Counted from the stretch's first letter, positions 1-7,203 are shown. The stretch: DNA of 13,677 nt from Pseudomonadota bacterium (GCA_023441105.1 JAEZQX010000090.1:1-13677), one strand, 5' to 3'. Notes: a model not told the origin generated them from the letters alone. Numbers and translations: made by a program.

Positions 1-1637
1 TTGGCCAGATGATGGATATGCCCCTGCTGGTGTCGTCGATCCTGCGGCACGCCGCCCGGCACTATGGGGAGACGGAAATCGTTTCCCGGCGGGTGGAGGG
101 CGACATCCACCGCTACACGTATGCCCATTGCGAGCAGCGCGCCCGCCAGCTCGCGAGCGCGCTGCAGAAGGCCGGCATCGGCCCCGGCGACCGCGTCGCG
201 ACCATCGCCTGGACCGGCTACCGCCACCTCGAGCTCTACTACGGCGTCGGCGGGATGGGCTCGGTGATCCACACCATCAATCCGCGCCTGCATCCCGAGC
301 AGATCGCCTGGATCGTCAACCATGCCGACGACCGCATCGTCGCGTTCGATGCGACGTTCCTGCCGCTGGTCGAGGCGGTCGCGCCGCGCTGCCCCAACGT
401 CAAGCGCTGGATCGCCATGGTCGATCCGCAGTCGCAACCGACGAGCGGCAAGATTGCCGGCCTGGGCAACTACGAGCAGCTGCTCGCCACCGGCGATACC
501 GACTGGTCATGGCCGAGCTTCGATGAGAACACCGCGGTGGCGCTTTGCTACACCTCCGGCACCACCGGCAATCCCAAGGGGGCGCTCTATTCCAATCGCT
601 CGACGGTGCTGCACGCCTACGCCGCGGCGCTGCCGGATGCGATGGCGGCATCCGCCCGCGACTCGATCCTGCCGGTGGTGCCGATGTTCCACGTCAACGC
701 CTGGGGCATTCCGTTCGCGGCACCGATGGTCGGCGCGAAGCTGGTGTTTCCCGGTCCGCAGCTGGACGGCAAGTCGCTCTACGAGCTGTTCGAGGCCGAA
801 GGGGTCACCTTCGCCGCCGGGGTACCCACCGTCTGGCTGGGCCTGCTCGGCCACCTCGAGGCCAACAAGCTGCGCTTCTCGAGCCTGAACCGCACCGTCA
901 TCGGCGGCTCCGCCTGCCCGCCGGCGATGATCCAGGCCTTCAAGGAGAAGTACGGCGTCGACGTGATCCATGCCTGGGGCATGACCGAGATGTCGCCGCT
1001 GGGCACGCTGTCGCGGCTGCAGAACAAGCACCTTTCCTTGCCGGCCGACAAGCAGCGCAAGCTGCTGGAGAAGCAGGGCCACACCATCTTCGGCGTCGAC
1101 ATGAAGATCGCCGACGACAGCGGCAACGACCTGCCCTGGGACGGCGAGACCTACGGCAACCTGCTGGTGCGCGGGCCGTGGGTCATCCGGAGCTACTTCA
1201 AGGAGGACAGCGACCCGCTCGAGCGCGACAGCAAGGGCGAGGGCTGGTTTCCGACCGGCGACGTCGCCACGATCGACGAGGACGGCTTCATGCACATCAC
1301 CGACCGCAGCAAGGACGTGATCAAGTCGGGCGGCGAGTGGATCAGCTCGATCGAGCTGGAGAACCTGGCCATCGCGCATCCGGCGGTCGCCAACGCGGCG
1401 GTGATCGGGGTGCACCATCCCAAATGGGACGAGCGGCCGCTGCTGATCGTGGCCAAGAAGCCCGGCGCCGAGGCGTCGGCCGCCGACATCCTGTCGATCT
1501 ACGAGGGCAGGGTGGCCAAGTGGTGGACGCCTGACGACGTCCAGTTCGTCGAGTCGATCCCGCTCGGCGCCACCGGCAAGATCCTCAAGACCCGGCTGCG
1601 CGAACAATTCAAGGACTACCAGCTGCCGACCGCCTGA
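1..1637 (+). CDS. Acyl-CoA synthetase (AMP-forming fatty-acid/organic-acid CoA ligase), 5' partial
   Basis: The enzyme activates a carboxylic acid with ATP to an acyl-adenylate and transfers it to CoA in the cytoplasm. With residues counted from the ATG at 9, the ANL-superfamily motifs appear in order: the phosphate-binding loop [10 protein letters not shown] (182-191), AWGMTE (322-327), the TGD motif with Asp418, DRSKD with Arg433 at the hinge, and the C-terminal catalytic lysine in GATGKILK (Lys524). About 542 residues is normal for the family. The frame is open to the left edge and reads ..[12 protein letters not shown]; relatives as I recall them begin MLGQMM, so the true start is probably an ATG a few bases outside the window. 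The family is annotated as long- or medium-chain fatty acid CoA ligase or as 3-(methylthio)propionyl-CoA ligase (DmdB-like), and substrate cannot be decided from sequence. It lies upstream of an acid/amino-acid-type ABC importer, which suggests it activates the imported compound. Function class is certain; substrate is open. Confidence 0.93.
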   Translation, partial: GQMMDMPLLVSSILRHAARHYGETEIVSRRVEGDIHRYTYAHCEQRARQLASALQKAGIGPGDRVATIAWTGYRHLELYYGVGGMGSVIHTINPRLHPEQIAWIVNHADDRIVAFDATFLPLVEAVAPRCPNVKRWIAMVDPQSQPTSGKIAGLGNYEQLLATGDTDWSWPSFDENTAVALCYTSGTTGNPKGALYSNRSTVLHAYAAALPDAMAASARDSILPVVPMFHVNAWGIPFAAPMVGAKLVFPGPQLDGKSLYELFEAEGVTFAAGVPTVWLGLLGHLEANKLRFSSLNRTVIGGSACPPAMIQAFKEKYGVDVIHAWGMTEMSPLGTLSRLQNKHLSLPADKQRKLLEKQGHTIFGVDMKIADDSGNDLPWDGETYGNLLVRGPWVIRSYFKEDSDPLERDSKGEGWFPTGDVATIDEDGFMHITDRSKDVIKSGGEWISSIELENLAIAHPAVANAAVIGVHHPKWDERPLLIVAKKPGAEASAADILSIYEGRVAKWWTPDDVQFVESIPLGATGKILKTRLREQFKDYQLPTA

Positions 1638-1653
1638 ACCGAGCCGTCGCGGC

Positions 1654-1676
1654 CCCGGGCGGCAGTCCCGCCTGGG
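1654..1676 (+). terminator. GC-rich stem-loop after the CoA ligase gene, possible terminator
   Basis: CCCGGGCGG (1654-1662) pairs with CCGCCTGGG (1668-1676) as nine base pairs including one G-U, around a five-base loop, 16 bases after the ligase stop codon. Only a weak T-rich stretch (1683-1686) follows, so intrinsic termination is possible but unproven. It could instead protect the 3' end of the transcript. The rest of the 1638-1774 gap shows no convincing promoter. Confidence 0.35.
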
Positions 1677-1759
1677 TACACGTTTCTACCAGTGTTTGCG
1701 CGGCGGAGGCCTGAAGTAGCATCCGCAGCATTCGGCACGATCCCGTACGCATGCCTTTC

Positions 1760-1767
1760 AGGAGGAG
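1760..1767 (+). promoter_or_regulatory. Shine-Dalgarno site that fixes the start of the first binding protein
   Basis: AGGAGGAG lies seven bases before the ATG at 1775. It falls inside the reading frame that would begin at the in-frame ATG at 1751, so the start at 1775 is preferred over 1751. Confidence 0.75.
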
Positions 1768-1774
1768 ACACCCC

Positions 1775-3082
1775 ATGGCAGCACGTCCCGTCACAGCCGG
1801 TTCAACCGCGCGGCGCACGCACCAGCGCCGCCAGGTCCTCGGATCGGTCCGATCCGCCACCATCGCTTGCGTTGCCATCGTCCTCTCGGGCACGGCGCTA
1901 CCGGCCGGCGCCGAAACCGTCAAGATCGCCTTCATCGAGGGACTCTCCGGGCCCTTCGCCCCGGTCGGCCAGAACATCCTCAAGGAGTACCAGTACGTCG
2001 CGGACCTGGCCAATGCCAAGGGCTGGGCAGGCAAGGACATGAAGTTCGAAATGGTTCCGTTCGACGGCAAGGCGAGCCCGCAGGAGAGCCTGACGCAGCT
2101 CTAGTCGGTGAGCGACCAGGGGATCCGCTACGTGGCCCAGGGCAACAGCTCGGCCGTCGCGCTGGCGCTGTCGGATGCGATCACCAAGCACAACGAGCGC
2201 AACCCCGGCAAGGAGATCGTGTTCTTCAACTATGCCGCGGTGGATCCGGCGCTGACCAACGACAAGTGCAGCTTCTGGCACTTCCGCCTGGACGCCAACG
2301 CCGACCAGAAGATGGAAGCCCTGACCACCTACATGAAGGACAACAAGGCGGTCAAGAAGGTCTACCTGATCAACCAGAACTATTCGTTCGGCGTGGCGGT
2401 GGCCAAGGCCGCCAAGGAGATGCTCGCCCGCAAGCGCCCGGATGTCGAGATCACCGGCGAGGACCTGCATCCCATCGGCCAGGTGAAGGACTTCTCGCCG
2501 TACGTCGCCAAGATCAAGCAGTCCGGCGCCGACTCGGTGATCACCGGCAACTGGGGCGCCGATCTCGCCCTGCTGATCAAGGCGGCCAAGGAGGCGGGAC
2601 TCAACGCCAACTTCTATACCTACTATGCCGGCACCACCGGCGTGCCGACCGCCATGGGCGCCGCCGGCGAGGACAAGGTGCGTCAGGTGGCGGTGTGGTC
2701 ACCCAACGAGAAGACGTTCACCGGCAAGGACATCCGGGAGGATTTCGACAAGAAGTTCAACGCGGACTTCTATGTCGCCCAGAGCTACGCCGCGATCAAG
2801 ATGCTCTCCGAAGGCATCAAGAAGGCCAACAGCACCGATCCGGTCAAGACCGCGCTGGCCATGCACGGCCTCAAGTTCCAGTCGATCAACGGCGATGTCG
2901 AGATGCGTGCCCTGGACCACCAGTTGCAGCAGCAGCTGGTGATCCTGTCCTGGCAGAAGAAGGGCGGCGACGTCAAGTACGACGACGAGAAGACCGGCTA
3001 CGGCTGGCGCACGGAGTCGGTGCAGCCGGCCTTCGTCGGCGTGCAGCCGACGTCGTGCAAGATGAAGGTTCCCGGCAAGTGA
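1775..3082 (+). pseudogene. Liv-type ABC importer periplasmic substrate-binding protein interrupted by an in-frame TAG
   Basis: It would capture the substrate in the periplasm and deliver it to the importer encoded downstream. The full frame has 435 residue positions, normal for a Peripla_BP_6-type protein. It begins with a long export signal: an Arg-rich n-region with a Tat-like QRRQVLG (17-23), a hydrophobic core, and a likely cut after PAGA (residue 46) before ETVKI. The lobes read as one continuous protein, from FIEGLSGPFAPVGQ, through NWGADLALLIKAAKEAG and WSPNEKTFTG, to a C-terminal SCKMKVPGK. Two cysteines of the mature part (165 and 428) could form a disulfide. Codon 110 (2102-2104) is TAG, in frame and with no length change; the sequence resumes as SVSDQGIRYVAQG, a conserved family stretch. 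Relatives as I recall them carry Gln or Lys here, one base from TAG. A restart at GTG 2108 would lack the signal peptide and has no clear ribosome site. It may be a true nonsense mutation, a sequencing error, or a suppressed amber codon. Confidence 0.85.
2102..2104 (+). other. In-frame amber codon within the binding-protein gene
   Basis: The reading is CAG CTC TAG TCG GTG AGC GAC with homology-like sequence on both sides in the same frame. It is the only in-frame TAG breaking a gene here, and every intact gene in the window ends with TGA. A single substitution (CAG or AAG to TAG) explains it. Confidence 0.9.
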
Positions 3083-3088
3083 CGGCCG

Positions 3089-3162
3089 CCGTGGCGGCAC
3101 CGGGGGCAGGGCCTGCCTTGCGGCGGGGCCTGCCGATGCTCGTGCCGCCTGCAGCGCCACGG
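3089..3162 (+). promoter_or_regulatory. Large GC-rich inverted-repeat structure between binding protein and permease genes
   Basis: GGCGGCAC (3093-3100) is the exact reverse complement of GTGCCGCC (3142-3149), and CCGTGGCG (3089-3096) of CGCCACGG (3155-3162), so nested or alternative long stems can form. Inside are a small palindrome, GGCAGGGCCTGCC (3105-3117), and a second copy of GGGCCTGCC (3126-3134). No T-tract follows. Such stem-loops after binding-protein genes are known in other ABC operons to stabilise the upstream message and reduce permease expression; that role is inferred here. The remainder of the 3083-3220 gap holds nothing else I recognise. Confidence 0.5.
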
Positions 3163-3220
3163 TCGCCATGATCGTCGCGACCGGCCGGCCGCCGCCGGCT
3201 GACCGGTAGGGTCGCCGCGC

Positions 3221-4168
3221 GTGGAGTTCTTCGTCGTCCAGTCGCTGATCGGGGTCTCCTACGGACTGCTGCTGTTCATGCTGTCCTCTGGCCTGACCCT
3301 GATCTTCTCGATGATGGGCGTGCTCAATTTCGCCCACGCCTCCTTCTACATGCTCGGCGCCTATGTCGCCTACCAGGTGATGAACTGGATCGGCTACTGG
3401 CCGGCACTGATCGTCGCACCGCTGGTGGTGGGCGTGCTCGGCGCCATCGTCGAACGCTACGGACTGCGGCGGGTGCACCGCTTCGGTCACGTGCCGGAGC
3501 TGCTGTTCACCTTCGGCCTGACCTACATCGTCTACGAGCTGGTGCAACTGATCTGGGGGCGCGCGGCCGTGCCCTACCAGATCCCGTCGACCCTCGACGG
3601 ACCGTTGTTCACCGTGTTCAGCACCGCCTTCCCGACCTATCGCGGCTTCATGATGCTGGTCGCGCTGGTGATGATGGCGAGCCTGTGGCTCCTGCTCACG
3701 CGCACCCGCATCGGGCTGGTGATCCAGGCTGCGCTGACCCATCCGGAGACGGTGGAAGCGCTCGGGCACAACGTGCCGCGGGTGTTCATGCTCGTATTCG
3801 GCGGCGGCGCGGCGCTGGCCGCCCTGGCCGGCGTGATCGGCGGCAATGCCTTCGTCACCGAGCCGGCGATGGCTGGGCAGGTCGGCTCGATCATCTTCGT
3901 GGTGACGGTGGTCGGGGGCATGGGCTCGCTCACCGGCGCCTTCATCGCCTCGTTGCTGATCGGCCTGCTGCAGACCTTCGCGGTCTCGCTCGACTGGTCG
4001 GTGGCGAGCGGTCTGGCGAACTTCGGGGTCACGGTGCCGGCCAGCAACTTCGCCTATCCGGTGCTGAGCCTGACGCTGTCGCAGGTGGCGCCGGTGCTGC
4101 CGTACCTGCTGCTGGTCCTGGTGCTGATCTTCCGCCCCAGGGGCCTGATGGGCACGCGGGAGACCTGA
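3221..4168 (+). CDS. Liv-type ABC importer permease, LivH-like (first transporter)
   Basis: This is one of the two inner-membrane subunits that form the translocation channel of the first importer. The 315-residue protein is very hydrophobic, with about eight membrane-spanning stretches. It carries the LivH hallmark GVLNFAH (33-39) near the N-terminus, followed by SFYMLGAYVAY. A cytoplasmic segment THPETVEALG (173-182) fits the ATPase-contact loop of this family. The end IFRPRGLMG is typical. The start is a GTG at 3221, chosen because MEFFVVQSLIGVSYGLLLF matches the family's usual N-terminus and the frame is closed by a TGA at 3200. A weak TAGGG lies about nine bases upstream. The stop overlaps the next start by one base (TGATG), which indicates translational coupling to the LivM-like gene. 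Confidence 0.93.
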   Translation: MEFFVVQSLIGVSYGLLLFMLSSGLTLIFSMMGVLNFAHASFYMLGAYVAYQVMNWIGYWPALIVAPLVVGVLGAIVERYGLRRVHRFGHVPELLFTFGLTYIVYELVQLIWGRAAVPYQIPSTLDGPLFTVFSTAFPTYRGFMMLVALVMMASLWLLLTRTRIGLVIQAALTHPETVEALGHNVPRVFMLVFGGGAALAALAGVIGGNAFVTEPAMAGQVGSIIFVVTVVGGMGSLTGAFIASLLIGLLQTFAVSLDWSVASGLANFGVTVPASNFAYPVLSLTLSQVAPVLPYLLLVLVLIFRPRGLMGTRET

Positions 4169-5466
4169 TGGCGACCATTCGCTACCGTCCCGTCGACGCC
4201 GGCCGCTGGCTGCTGTGGGCCGCCACCGCGCTGGTGTTCCTGCTGCTGCCGATGATCTTCAGCGGCGGCTTCGCGATCACGCTGCTGTCGCAGATGGGCG
4301 TCTTCATCATCTTCTGCCTGTCCTACAACATCATCTTCGGCCAGGGTGGCATGCTGTCCTTCGGCCACGCCGTCTATTCCGGACTTGGTGCCTACTTCGC
4401 GATCCATGCGCTGAACTGGATCAGCGCCTCCGAATCGTTCCTGGTGAGCCCGTGGGCGGTCGCGTTGCTGCCGCTGGTCGGCGGCATCGCCGGGGCGATC
4501 TTCGGCGTGATCTTCGGGTACCTGACCACCAAGACCGCGGGCACGCCGTTCGCAATGATCACCCTCGGCATCGGCGAGATGGTCCACGCCGCCTCGCTGA
4601 TGTTCCCAGGCTTCTTCGGCGGGGAGGGCGGCGTCTCGACTAACCGCGTGATCGGCGAGCCGGTCGCCGGCATCAGCTTCGGGCCCGGCATCCAGGTCTA
4701 CTACCTGATCGCTGCCTGGTGCTTCCTGTCGATGCTCGCCATGTTCGCCTTCTCGCGCACGCCGCTCGGCAGGATCTCCAATGCCGTGCGCGACAATCCG
4801 GAGCGCGTCGAGTTCATCGGCTACAGCACCCGCCACGTGCGGTTCATCGTGGTAATCGTATCGGCCTTCTTCGCCGGCATTGCCGGCGGCCTGACCGCCA
4901 TCAACTTCGAGCTGGTGACGGCGGAGAACGTGTCGGCGCTGCGCTCGGGCGGGGTGCTGCTGGCGGTGTTCATCGGCGGCGCGATGTTCTTCTTCGGTCC
5001 GATCCTCGGCGCGGTGATCTTCATCTTCTTCGCGGTGGCGCTGTCGGACTACACCAAGGCGTGGCAGTTCTACCTCGGCGCATTCTTCGTGCTGATGGTG
5101 ATGTACGCGCCCGGCGGCGTCGCGGCGCTGGTGCTGATGAACCTGCGGGTGGCCAGGCACCGGCTGTTCGGCCGCCTGCGCGACGCCTATACCGGCTTGC
5201 TGCTGAGCGGACTGCTGCTCGGGCTCGGCGTCATCATGATCATCGAGTTCGGCTACCACCTGTCGCTCGAGTCCGCCCGCTCCACCGTCGCCTCCCTGTT
5301 CGGCCTGCCGTTCGATGCCGCCGCAGGAAGCACCTGGGTCATGGCGGTCGGCACCACGCTCGCCGGCGCCCTGGCGTTCGAATTCATGCGCCGGCGCTTT
5401 CGCAGCGAATGGGACGGGGTGCAAGGCGAGATCCAGCTGATCGAGGACCGGGAGCGGCTGCAATGA
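4168..5466 (+). CDS. Liv-type ABC importer permease, LivM-like, with C-terminal two-helix extension
   Basis: This is the second channel subunit of the first importer in the inner membrane. The LivM hallmark GQGGMLSFGH (58-67) is present, with a cytoplasmic ATPase-contact segment AVRDNPERVEFIGYS (206-220). The conserved LivM-like core ends around MYAPGGVAALVL. At 432 residues it is longer than the usual 300-370, because about 95 further residues (from about 338) add two hydrophobic stretches (342-364 and 388-407) and an acidic tail ending in QLIEDRERLQ. I believe related permeases with such a tail occur in betaproteobacteria, but this is from memory. The ATG at 4168 is preceded by GGGAG (4158-4162) at a five-base distance. 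The open frame extends further upstream, but that part overlaps the LivH-like gene and is not coding. The stop overlaps the next start as ATGA. Confidence 0.93.
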   Translation: MATIRYRPVDAGRWLLWAATALVFLLLPMIFSGGFAITLLSQMGVFIIFCLSYNIIFGQGGMLSFGHAVYSGLGAYFAIHALNWISASESFLVSPWAVALLPLVGGIAGAIFGVIFGYLTTKTAGTPFAMITLGIGEMVHAASLMFPGFFGGEGGVSTNRVIGEPVAGISFGPGIQVYYLIAAWCFLSMLAMFAFSRTPLGRISNAVRDNPERVEFIGYSTRHVRFIVVIVSAFFAGIAGGLTAINFELVTAENVSALRSGGVLLAVFIGGAMFFFGPILGAVIFIFFAVALSDYTKAWQFYLGAFFVLMVMYAPGGVAALVLMNLRVARHRLFGRLRDAYTGLLLSGLLLGLGVIMIIEFGYHLSLESARSTVASLFGLPFDAAAGSTWVMAVGTTLAGALAFEFMRRRFRSEWDGVQGEIQLIEDRERLQ

Positions 5467-6230
5467 GCCCGCCCGCGCTCAGGCTGACCGGCGTGCGCAA
5501 GTCGTTCGGCAAGACCGAGATCATCCGCGGGGTCGACCTGGAGATCCCGGTCGGGGAACGTCATGCCCTGATCGGGCCGAACGGGGCCGGCAAGTCGACG
5601 CTGTTCCACCTGATCTCGGCCCGCCTCGAGGTGAGCGCCGGTTCGATCGAGCTCAAGGGCCAGCCGATCACCGGCCTGCCGCCCTACCGCATCAATCGCA
5701 TGGGACTGTCGCGCAGCTTCCAGATCACCAACATCTTCCCGCGGCTGTCGGTGTTCGAGAACATCCGCTGCGCAACGCTCTACGCCCTCGGCTACAAGTA
5801 CTCGTTCTGGCATCGCCTGTCGCGCCTGCGTGATGCAGCCGACCGGGCCACCGACATCATGACCCAGATCGGCCTGCGCTACCGCCGCGACACGCTGGCC
5901 GCCAACCTGACGTATGCGGAGCAGCGCGCGCTCGAGATCGGCATCACGGTGGCGAGCGGCGCCGACGTGATCCTGCTCGACGAGCCGACCGCCGGCATGA
6001 GCCGCGCCGAAAGCCAGCAGGCGGTCGCGCTGATCCGGCGGATGACGGAAGGCAAGACGCTGGTGATGGTGGAACACGACATGGGCGTGGTCTTCGACCT
6101 GGCCGACCGGATCTCGGTGCTGGTGTACGGCCAGGTCATCGCCACCGACAAACCGACGGCCATCCGGGCCAATGCCGCGGTGCAGGAAGCCTATCTCGGC
6201 AAACCGGTCGAGCAGGAGGCGGCCAAGTGA
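5463..6230 (+). CDS. Liv-type ABC importer ATP-binding protein, LivG-like (first transporter)
   Basis: This is a cytoplasmic ATPase that powers the first importer together with the LivF-like partner. At 255 residues it has the usual length. Walker A is GPNGAGKST (38-46); Walker B is VILLDEPTAG with Asp173 and Glu174; the switch histidine is His205 in MVEHDMG. The ABC signature is atypical: LTYAEQR (149-155) instead of LSGGQ. LivG-type proteins often carry LSYGEQR, so this is a further drift, with Ala replacing the normally conserved second glycine. SRSFQITNIFPRLSVFENI is the Q-loop region. The C-terminus AYLGKPVEQEA is typical of LivG. The ATG at 5463 overlaps the previous stop (ATGA) and has GGAG eight bases upstream. 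The gene end overlaps the next start as GTGA. Confidence 0.94.
   Translation: MSPPALRLTGVRKSFGKTEIIRGVDLEIPVGERHALIGPNGAGKSTLFHLISARLEVSAGSIELKGQPITGLPPYRINRMGLSRSFQITNIFPRLSVFENIRCATLYALGYKYSFWHRLSRLRDAADRATDIMTQIGLRYRRDTLAANLTYAEQRALEIGITVASGADVILLDEPTAGMSRAESQQAVALIRRMTEGKTLVMVEHDMGVVFDLADRISVLVYGQVIATDKPTAIRANAAVQEAYLGKPVEQEAAK
6213..6218 (+). promoter_or_regulatory. Shine-Dalgarno site supporting a GTG start
   Basis: AGGAGG lies eight bases before the GTG at 6227 within the end of the LivG-like gene. It supports that GTG as the start of the LivF-like gene and of its alanine-rich leader. Confidence 0.65.
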
Positions 6231-7042
6231 AGCCGAGCGTCGCCGCCACGACCGCCGTCGCCACCGGCAGCGCCGCCGCCGCGGCCGTGGCGAACCGCCA
6301 TCCCGAGGCGAGCGCCGCCCCATCCGCCGCCAACCAGCCGCTGCTCGCGGTCCGGGACCTGCATGCCTACTATGGCAAGAGCCACGTGCTGCACGGCGTC
6401 GACCTCACCATCCGCGAGGGCGAGATCGTCAGCCTGCTGGGCCGCAATGGCGTGGGCCGCTCGACCACGGCGCGCGCGATCATGGGCCTGGTGCAGTGTA
6501 CCGGGTCAGTGCGGCTGCGCGGCGAGGAGATGGTCGGCCGCAAGGCCTTCGAGATCGCCAACCTCGGCATCGGCTACGTGCCGGAGAGCCGCGACATCTT
6601 CCCGACCCTGACCGTCGAGCAGAACCTGCTGCTCGGCCATAAGCCCCCTCGCCATGCGGTGGCTGAACCCTGGCGGCTGGACGACATGTACCGGATGTTC
6701 CCGCGGCTCAAGGAGCGCCAGCACACCCAGGCCGGCGTCCTCTCCGGCGGCGAGCAGCAGATGCTGACCCTTTGCCGCAGCCTGCTCGGCAATCCCGAGG
6801 TGATCATGATCGACGAGCCCACCGAAGGCCTGGCTCCCAAGATCGTCGAGCTGGTGGCGCGCTACCTGCAGGAGCTGAAGGCGCGCGGCATCTCGGTGCT
6901 GCTGATCGAGCAGAAGCTGGCGATCGCGCTGGAGATCTCGCAGCGCGTCTACATCATGGGCCATGGCGCGATCGTCTTCGAAGGCACGCCGGCGCAGCTG
7001 GCCGATGCCGCCGCCGTCAGGCGCGAATGGCTGGAGGTCTGA
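6227..7042 (+). CDS. Liv-type ABC importer ATP-binding protein, LivF-like, with Walker A Lys-to-Arg change
   Basis: This is the second cytoplasmic ATPase of the first importer. Of its 271 residues, the first 37 or so are an alanine-rich, low-complexity leader absent from ordinary LivF (about 235 residues). The ABC fold begins at LLAVRDLHAYYGKSHVLHGV. Walker A reads GRNGVGRST (71-79 region): the ATP-binding lysine is Arg78, codon CGC at 6458-6460. The rest is intact: signature LSGGEQ (172-177), Walker B VIMIDEPTEG with Asp196 and Glu197, and IEQK at the H-loop position where LivF proteins usually have Gln rather than His. The intact frame argues against decay, so the Arg may be tolerated or characteristic of a subfamily. 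The start is GTG 6227, overlapping the previous stop (GTGA) with AGGAGG upstream; a shorter protein from a later start cannot be excluded. It is the last gene of the first transporter set. Confidence 0.92.
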   Translation: MKPSVAATTAVATGSAAAAAVANRHPEASAAPSAANQPLLAVRDLHAYYGKSHVLHGVDLTIREGEIVSLLGRNGVGRSTTARAIMGLVQCTGSVRLRGEEMVGRKAFEIANLGIGYVPESRDIFPTLTVEQNLLLGHKPPRHAVAEPWRLDDMYRMFPRLKERQHTQAGVLSGGEQQMLTLCRSLLGNPEVIMIDEPTEGLAPKIVELVARYLQELKARGISVLLIEQKLAIALEISQRVYIMGHGAIVFEGTPAQLADAAAVRREWLEV

Positions 7043-7053
7043 AGCGCGAGTCC

Positions 7054-7102
7054 GCCTGAGGCCCGCCGAGATCGCGGCTGGCGAAGGCGCAGCGGGCCAG
7101 GC
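7054..7102 (+). terminator. Stem-loop between the two transporter operons, possible terminator or mRNA end
   Basis: GCCT plus GGCCCGC (7054-7057, 7060-7066) pair with GCGGGCC plus AGGC (7092-7102), giving eleven base pairs with a two-base bulge and a 25-base loop that can fold further. It starts 12 bases after the LivF-like stop codon and lies upstream of a predicted promoter. There is no T-run, so it may be a 3' stabiliser or a Rho-assisted end instead of an intrinsic terminator. Confidence 0.35.
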
Positions 7103-7146
7103 TGGCGCGCCCCGCCGCCGCGCGAGGTGAAGTCTCGATAACGCTA

Positions 7147-7175
7147 TTGCGGCAGCTGCCGGCGACTGCTATAAC
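7147..7175 (+). promoter_or_regulatory. Predicted sigma-70 extended -10 promoter for the second transporter operon
   Basis: TTGCGG (7147-7152) and TATAAC (7170-7175) are separated by exactly 17 bases, and a TG one base upstream of the -10 box (7167-7168) makes it an extended -10 element. The -10 matches TATAAT in five of six positions and the -35 matches TTGACA in its first three. The predicted start of transcription is near 7181-7183, about 20 bases before the ATG at 7204. No operator palindrome is obvious. Confidence 0.55.
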
Positions 7176-7203
7176 CGTCCACGAGACGGGGCGGGGGCAG
7201 GGC

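Noticed and set aside
507..1607. Long minus-strand open frame of 366 codons opposite the CoA ligase
   Set aside because: It lies wholly over a gene with all its motifs intact; the translation is Arg/Gly/Val/Leu-rich with no recognisable domain. It is a usual product of high-GC codon bias.
1696..1722. TTGCGC ... TAGCAT as a promoter for the first importer
   Set aside because: The spacer is only 15 bases and both boxes match poorly. I would not call it without start-site data.
2102..2104. Pyrrolysine or other recoding at the TAG
   Set aside because: The family has no known pyrrolysine site, and no tRNA or downstream recoding element is visible. A simple substitution or sequencing error is more likely.
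2108..3082. Treating the downstream part of the first binding protein as an independent gene from GTG 2108
   Set aside because: It would lack a signal peptide and the first part of the N-terminal lobe, has no clear Shine-Dalgarno, and is the in-frame continuation of the upstream part. It is better described as one gene interrupted by TAG.
1867..3171. Plus-strand open frame of 434 codons over the first binding protein in another frame
   Set aside because: It is Gly/Arg/Gln-rich low-complexity translation, while the other frame carries clear binding-protein sequence on both sides of the TAG.
2699..3769. Minus-strand open frame spanning the receptor-permease gap
   Set aside because: It is His/Gln/Arg-rich shadow sequence over two recognised genes, with no motif that suggests a product.
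4054..5463. Minus-strand open frame of 469 codons opposite the first LivM-like permease
   Set aside because: The translation is extremely rich in Gln, His, Asp, Glu and Arg, the mirror of hydrophobic membrane codons. It has no domain and no ribosome site.
7147..7203. TTG at 7147 as start of the second LivG-like gene
   Set aside because: It would add 19 residues with no family similarity and overlaps the predicted -35 and -10 boxes. ATG 7204 fits the family start.
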